Source: Haplomitrium mnioides
Lineage: Eukaryota > Marchantiophyta > Haplomitriopsida > Calobryales
Length of the DNA: 64,000 nt
Direction of reading: 5' to 3'
Assembly (NCBI GenBank): GCA_049999725.1
Contig: JBNGIS010032634.1
Location: forward strand, 28,336 to 92,335
Shown here: piece after piece, positions 60,445 through 64,000 of the stretch
Numbering within the stretch: position 1 is the first letter of the stretch
Layout: every line of letters starts with the position of its first letter
Translations under genes and position numbers: made by a program
The notes under the pieces: model-generated
Told to the model about the DNA's origin: nothing
Databases searched by the model: none
What the model saw: the letters and a program-made list of their open reading frames with translations, nothing else

Positions 60445-61161
60445 GGGAAGGAGTTTCATGTCATGATTGATGTGTCGGGTTTTTGTATAGGTGCGATACT
60501 CAGTCAGCTAGATGAGGAGGGTCGGGACCATCCAATTTACTTTGCTAGTAGATTGTTGTCTTCCGCAGAGAAGAACTACTCGGCAACAAACCGAGAGGCC
60601 CTGGGAATCATATACTCGTTGAAGAATTTCCAACACAATCTACTCCACTACAAGGTGATATTTCATACAGATCACAACGCCCTTAAGTACATGGTTAACA
60701 AACCTGACCTGACAGGGAGAATTGCGAGGTGGATGCTCCTCCTCCAAGAGTTCAATTTCGAGGTGCGAATCAAACCAGGGAAGAAGCACCTCAATGCAGA
60801 TTTTTTCTCTAGGGTGGACGGACCGATCAACGCAAATAAGGTAGATGAAACTTTTCCAGATGAGAATCTATTTCATGCTAGAGCAGGGAAGCCTACAGAA
60901 TACTCTAGCATCATACAATTTCTCCTTTCCGCACAATTACTGAAGGGCAGCAGCAAGGAGGCAGCGGCAGTCTTCCACCAAAAGGTGAGGCCGTATTTGA
61001 TGATAAAGGGAGTGTTACATAAGCAAGGAATGGATGGAACACTCAAGAGGTGTTTGGAGAAGGATCAAGCGACGGTGGTGATGAGGGCACTACATGGAGA
61101 AAAGGTGGGTGGTCACTTTGCAGCAAAAACCACGGTACAGAAGGTGCTGAGCGCAGGGTAG
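60445..61161 (+). pseudogene. Gypsy-2 RNase H and tether
   Basis: RNase H is recognisable from KEFHVMIDVSGFCIGAILSQ (first Asp at 60469-60471), PIYFASRLLSSAEKNYSATN, REALGIIYSLKNFQHNLLHY and VIFHTDHNALKYM. RIARWMLLLQEFNFEVRIKP and KKHLNADFFSR complete it. The tether leads to the integrase zinc region (ALHGEKVGGHFAAKTT). A TAG at 61159-61161 in this frame follows a one-base shift just before the expected GYWWPTL motif. Confidence 0.93.
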
Positions 61162-62179
61162 GTGGCCTACTTTACACATGGATGTGTATTTCTTTGTGAA
61201 GAAATGTGACTCCTATCAAAGGACAGGGAAACTAGCAGGCTCTAAGCATCACCCGTTGGTCCCAATTATTCTGTTGGCACCTTTTGAGATGTGGGGTATT
61301 GACTTCATTGGGTCGATCGCACCCTCCACCCGTCGAGGGAACCGGTACATCCTACTGGCTACAGACTATACGACTAAGTGGGTTGAAGCGAGGGCCACTA
61401 GAAAGGATGACGCGAGGATGGTCGCAGCCTTCTTATATGAGCAGATTTTTTGCAGGTTTGGAGCACCACTGGAGTTGGTCAGCGACCAAGGCACGCACTT
61501 TGTAAACCGAGTGGCGCAGAATTTAACAAGCTAGTATTTGATCAAGCACCGCCGAACCACAGCCTATCATCCAAAGGCCAATGGGCTAACGGAGAGAGCA
61601 AACAGAATAATGGGGAAAATCCTCAACAAGTGAGTGGTTGCCAACAAGGCAGATTGGGATCTAAAGTTGCTAACATCAACCCATGCTTACAATATGGCCT
61701 ATAAGACTACGACAGGCCACTGCCCCTACTTTCTGGTTTTTGGGCAGCACGCCCTAGTACCTGTAGAATTCAACGTGCCAACCGCAAGGGTGTTAGCTGA
61801 AGAGAGGTTGGGGGAAGACCAGAGAAGGATGGAGAGAGTACATTAGTTGGAGGCTTTGGAGGAGAGGCGAGTGCAGGCCCAAGGACTGTTGGAGCACCAA
61901 CAAGAGTTGAGAAAAAGGCAACATGGCAAAAGGCTCAAATCGGTGGATGTGCAAGGCGGGGATTTGCTGTTGTTATATGATAACAGGGTGGTGCATTTTC
62001 TTGGGAAGTTGCACACCATGTGGATGGGACCGTTTGTGCTCACTAAACTACATTCAAACGGATCAGCAGAATTGGAAACCCTTGAAGAAGAGGGGGTCAC
62101 CAACCGGATACATTATGATCGACTCAAGAGATATGTGAATAAAGAAGAGGAGGAGAGTGAAGCAATGGTGACTCCCTAG
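61162..62179 (+). pseudogene. Gypsy-2 integrase
   Basis: The zinc-binding module is damaged: HGEKVGGH is intact, but the Cys pair reads KCDSYQRTG, with the second Cys changed to Tyr (a G-to-A change explains it). The catalytic triad is complete: Asp in WGIDFIGSI (61301-61303), Asp in VSDQGTHF (61484-61486) and Glu in LTERANR (61592-61594), exactly 35 residues after the second Asp. Stops occur at 61532-61534 (CAG-to-TAG fits), about 61631 and 61844-61846. The C-terminal part has LYDNRVVHFLGKLHTMWMGP and HYDRLKRYVNKEEEE and ends at a TAG at 62177-62179. No chromodomain is seen. Confidence 0.93.
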
Positions 62180-62353
62180 TTGGGAAATTCTCAAACATGT
62201 ACAGGTAGTAACCAACAAGCGGGTTGGATAGGTTGTGAATAATTCGTATTTTGTAATTTTCTTTCAAAGAGTAGAGGGGGATAGCGGGGGAATGCATCAA
62301 AGAGGTTACTCAACTGAAGGCCATACAGATGTTTGCGGGGACGCTGCACAGTT
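62180..62353 (+). other. Gypsy-2 3' untranslated spacer
   Basis: Short region between the end of integrase and the polypurine tract. Nothing recognised. Confidence 0.6.
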
Positions 62354-62363
62354 AAAAGGGGAG
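62354..62363 (+). promoter_or_regulatory. Polypurine tract of gypsy-2
   Basis: AAAAGGGGAG lies three bases before the 3' LTR start (TGTC at 62367). This is the standard plus-strand priming site. Confidence 0.88.
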
Positions 62364-62366
62364 TCA

Positions 62367-64000
62367 TGTCAGACGGACTTAAAGGTATTGTGTCAAAGTT
62401 TTCAAAAACAAATAGGGGCATAATCATGTAAATGCTCTGTTTTGAGCCGGATAAATAAACAATGAACGGCAAAGTACTCATAATAGGCTCAGGACGAATG
62501 GAAGCATTGGGATAATAGGCCATGGATGGAGGGATTGAGGAACAAAAGAAAAAAGGGAAAACAGAGTGGGGCAGAATGCAGAAGAGAGAAAAAAAAGACC
62601 GGGGCAGAGGAAACCCTAGGCAGTACAAAGAAAATTTGAGGGACAGGATGGTCTGGATCTAGGGCTGGCAGGGAGGAGAGTTGCAAGGCACATTCAATGC
62701 AACAAAAATCAAGGCAATTTGATGTGTATCAAGGATGTTGGAGTTGGTTGAAGTTCAACCTCAGAAAGCTGCTTAAATCATAGAGATCGAAGCGAGGAGC
62801 GAGATTCACTTCAAACCTGTTAGAAAAAATTGCAAGGGAGGGCTGGTGTTGAGGCAAAATGGGGGGGATAGATTTCACTGCCGTAGGTTTGGAGATAGGC
62901 CAGAACAGAGGAAATGGGTAAAAGTCGATGCAGAACAGAGGAGCGAACAATTTGAACCACTCAGCCCTCAATTCATAACCATTGGAAGAGTGCAATAACT
63001 AAGTAGAGAGAGGAGCTTAAGGCGCTCGAATTGCAATTCGAATCAAGGAGAATGAGGGAGAAATAAGGAAGAACGACCCTCTGGAAGTTCTCTAATACTT
63101 AGTACTTTGAGTCCGAAGCTTGCAATCCGAAGGTCGCAGTCTGGTGGTTGCAGTCCGAAGACCGCAGTCCAAGGAAGGAGTCCGACAGGGAAGTCTGAAG
63201 TCCGCTGTCCGAGGAAGGGGTCCGAAGTCCGAAGTCTGCAGTCTGAGGGATGGAGTCTGACGTCTACAGTCCGAAATCTGGAGTCTGAAGACCGCAATCC
63301 GAGGAAGGAGTCCGACGGGGAAGTCTGAAGTCCGTTGTCCAAGGAGGGGGTCCAAAGTCCGAAGTCTGCAGTCCGAGGGATGGAGTCCGACGTCTGCAAT
63401 CCGAAATCTGACGTCCGAAGTCCACAGTCTGAGGAGGGAGTTTGGAGTCCAAAGGCCGTAGGTCGCGGCAGTCCGAAGTCCGAGGAGGGAGTCCACAGTC
63501 CGAAGACCGCAGTCCGAGGAAGGAGTCCGACGGGGAAGTCCGAAGTTCGCTGTCCGAGGAGGGGGTCCGAAGTCCGAAGTCTGCAATCCGAGAGATGGAG
63601 TCCAACGTCTACAGTCCGAAATCTGGAGTCCGAAGACCACAAACCTAGGAAGGAGTCCAACCGCGCCGTCCGAAGTCCGTTGTCTAAGGAGGGAGTCTGG
63701 AGTCCGAAGGCCGCAGTCCGCGTCAGTCCAAAGTTTGTTGTCTGAGGAGGGAGTCCGAAGTCTGAAGAATATCGCAATCTGAAGGTTGGAGTTCGACGTC
63801 TACAGTCCGAAGGCTAAAGTCCGTTGTCCGGGGAGGGAGTCTGAAGTCCGAAGAATCCTACAGTTTGAGGGATGAAGTCCGACGTCTACAGTCTGAAATC
63901 TGCCGTCCGAAATCCGAAGAATCCTACAGTTCGAGGGATGGAGTCCGACGTCTACAATCCAAAATCTGTCGTCCAAAGTCTGCAGTCCAAGGGAAGAAGT
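62367..64000 (+). repeat. 3' LTR of gypsy-2, cut by the window end
   Basis: Starts TGTCAGACGGACTTAAAGG. It aligns with the 5' LTR over its whole visible length, including ATAAATAAACAATG, the AAACCCTAGGCAGTACAA segment and the heptamer tract. Only the first ~1.6 kb is inside the window. Confidence 0.95.
63109..64000 (+). repeat. Heptamer minisatellite (AGTCCGA family) in the 3' LTR
   Basis: Same 7/14 bp repeat as at 49083-49843. A block with GAGGAAGGAGTCCGACGGGG recurs near 63301 and 63516 and, in slightly changed form, near 63171. The spacing of 130 and 215 bp shows that longer blocks were copied. It continues past the window end. Confidence 0.92.

Larger units (their letters stand above)
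48343..64000 (+). mobile_element. Gypsy-2: Ty3/gypsy retrotransposon with giant LTRs, interrupted by copia
   Basis: It starts TGTC at 48343, inside a satellite C sub-repeat, and runs off the window. Order on the plus strand: 5' LTR (48343-51713), primer site, gag, protease, RT, RNase H, integrase, polypurine tract (62354-62363), 3' LTR from 62367. Motifs LCNAPGTFQR in RT and VDGGASVNIM in the protease resemble plant Tat/Athila-type gypsy elements, as does the long LTR; this placement is an inference. Gag is split by a nested copia element at 52447-57158. The coding region has about ten in-frame stops but very few frameshifts. No chromodomain is seen after integrase. The five bases before the LTR are GTAAC; the matching target duplication would lie outside the window. 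Confidence 0.95.

Noticed and set aside
1-64000. tRNA, rRNA or intact host protein-coding genes
   Set aside because: Looked for on both strands by motif and found none; only the tRNA-complementary primer sites of the retroelements are present.

Overview
The window is repeat-dominated nuclear DNA from a plant-lineage (streptophyte) genome. The evidence is Ty3/gypsy and Ty1/copia LTR retrotransposons of plant type, a plant initiator-tRNA-Met primer site in the copia element, and a captured fragment of the plant-specific BREVIS RADIX (BRX) domain. No intact host gene, tRNA or rRNA was recognised. Every coding region is a decayed retrotransposon gene or a captured host fragment. Four runs of N (two of 400, two of 10) mark scaffold gaps. 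The species cannot be named; a charophyte alga or an early-diverging land plant is a reasonable guess because gypsy elements carrying DNA methyltransferases are known from charophytes.

Layout: (1) 1-10751, AT-rich satellite with a ~186 bp unit that is itself three diverged ~62 bp sub-repeats. (2) 10752-20845, a decayed gypsy element on the minus strand, here called gypsy-1. (3) 20846-48342, the same satellite in the same orientation. (4) 48343 to beyond the window end, a second gypsy element on the plus strand (gypsy-2), with very long LTRs that contain a heptamer minisatellite. (5) 52447-57158, a Ty1/copia element on the minus strand inserted in the gag of gypsy-2, with paired 344 bp LTRs and a CGGAG target duplication.

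The most notable object is gypsy-1. Its polyprotein order is Gag (two zinc knuckles) - aspartic protease - C5 cytosine DNA methyltransferase - reverse transcriptase - RNase H - integrase. The methyltransferase shows a SAM-binding motif I, a catalytic-loop cysteine, the ENT variant of motif VI and a DNMT3-like motif VIII. Upstream of gag, in the same orientation, lie remnants of two further captured cellular genes, a dUTPase and a BRX domain, together with a degenerate repeat of about 30 bp. The element has in-frame stops, frameshifts and no 3' LTR, so this copy is dead, but its architecture suggests a family that recruited DNA-modifying and nucleotide-pool functions.

Insertion order can be read from the sequence: satellite first, then gypsy-2 (LTRs differ at about 12% of the first ~218 positions), then copia (LTRs differ at about 4%). 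The copia copy has lost most of its RT by an internal deletion and could have moved only with proteins supplied in trans. Many disabling stops in all three elements are explained by C-to-T or G-to-A transitions, as expected from deamination of methylated cytosine in silenced DNA.
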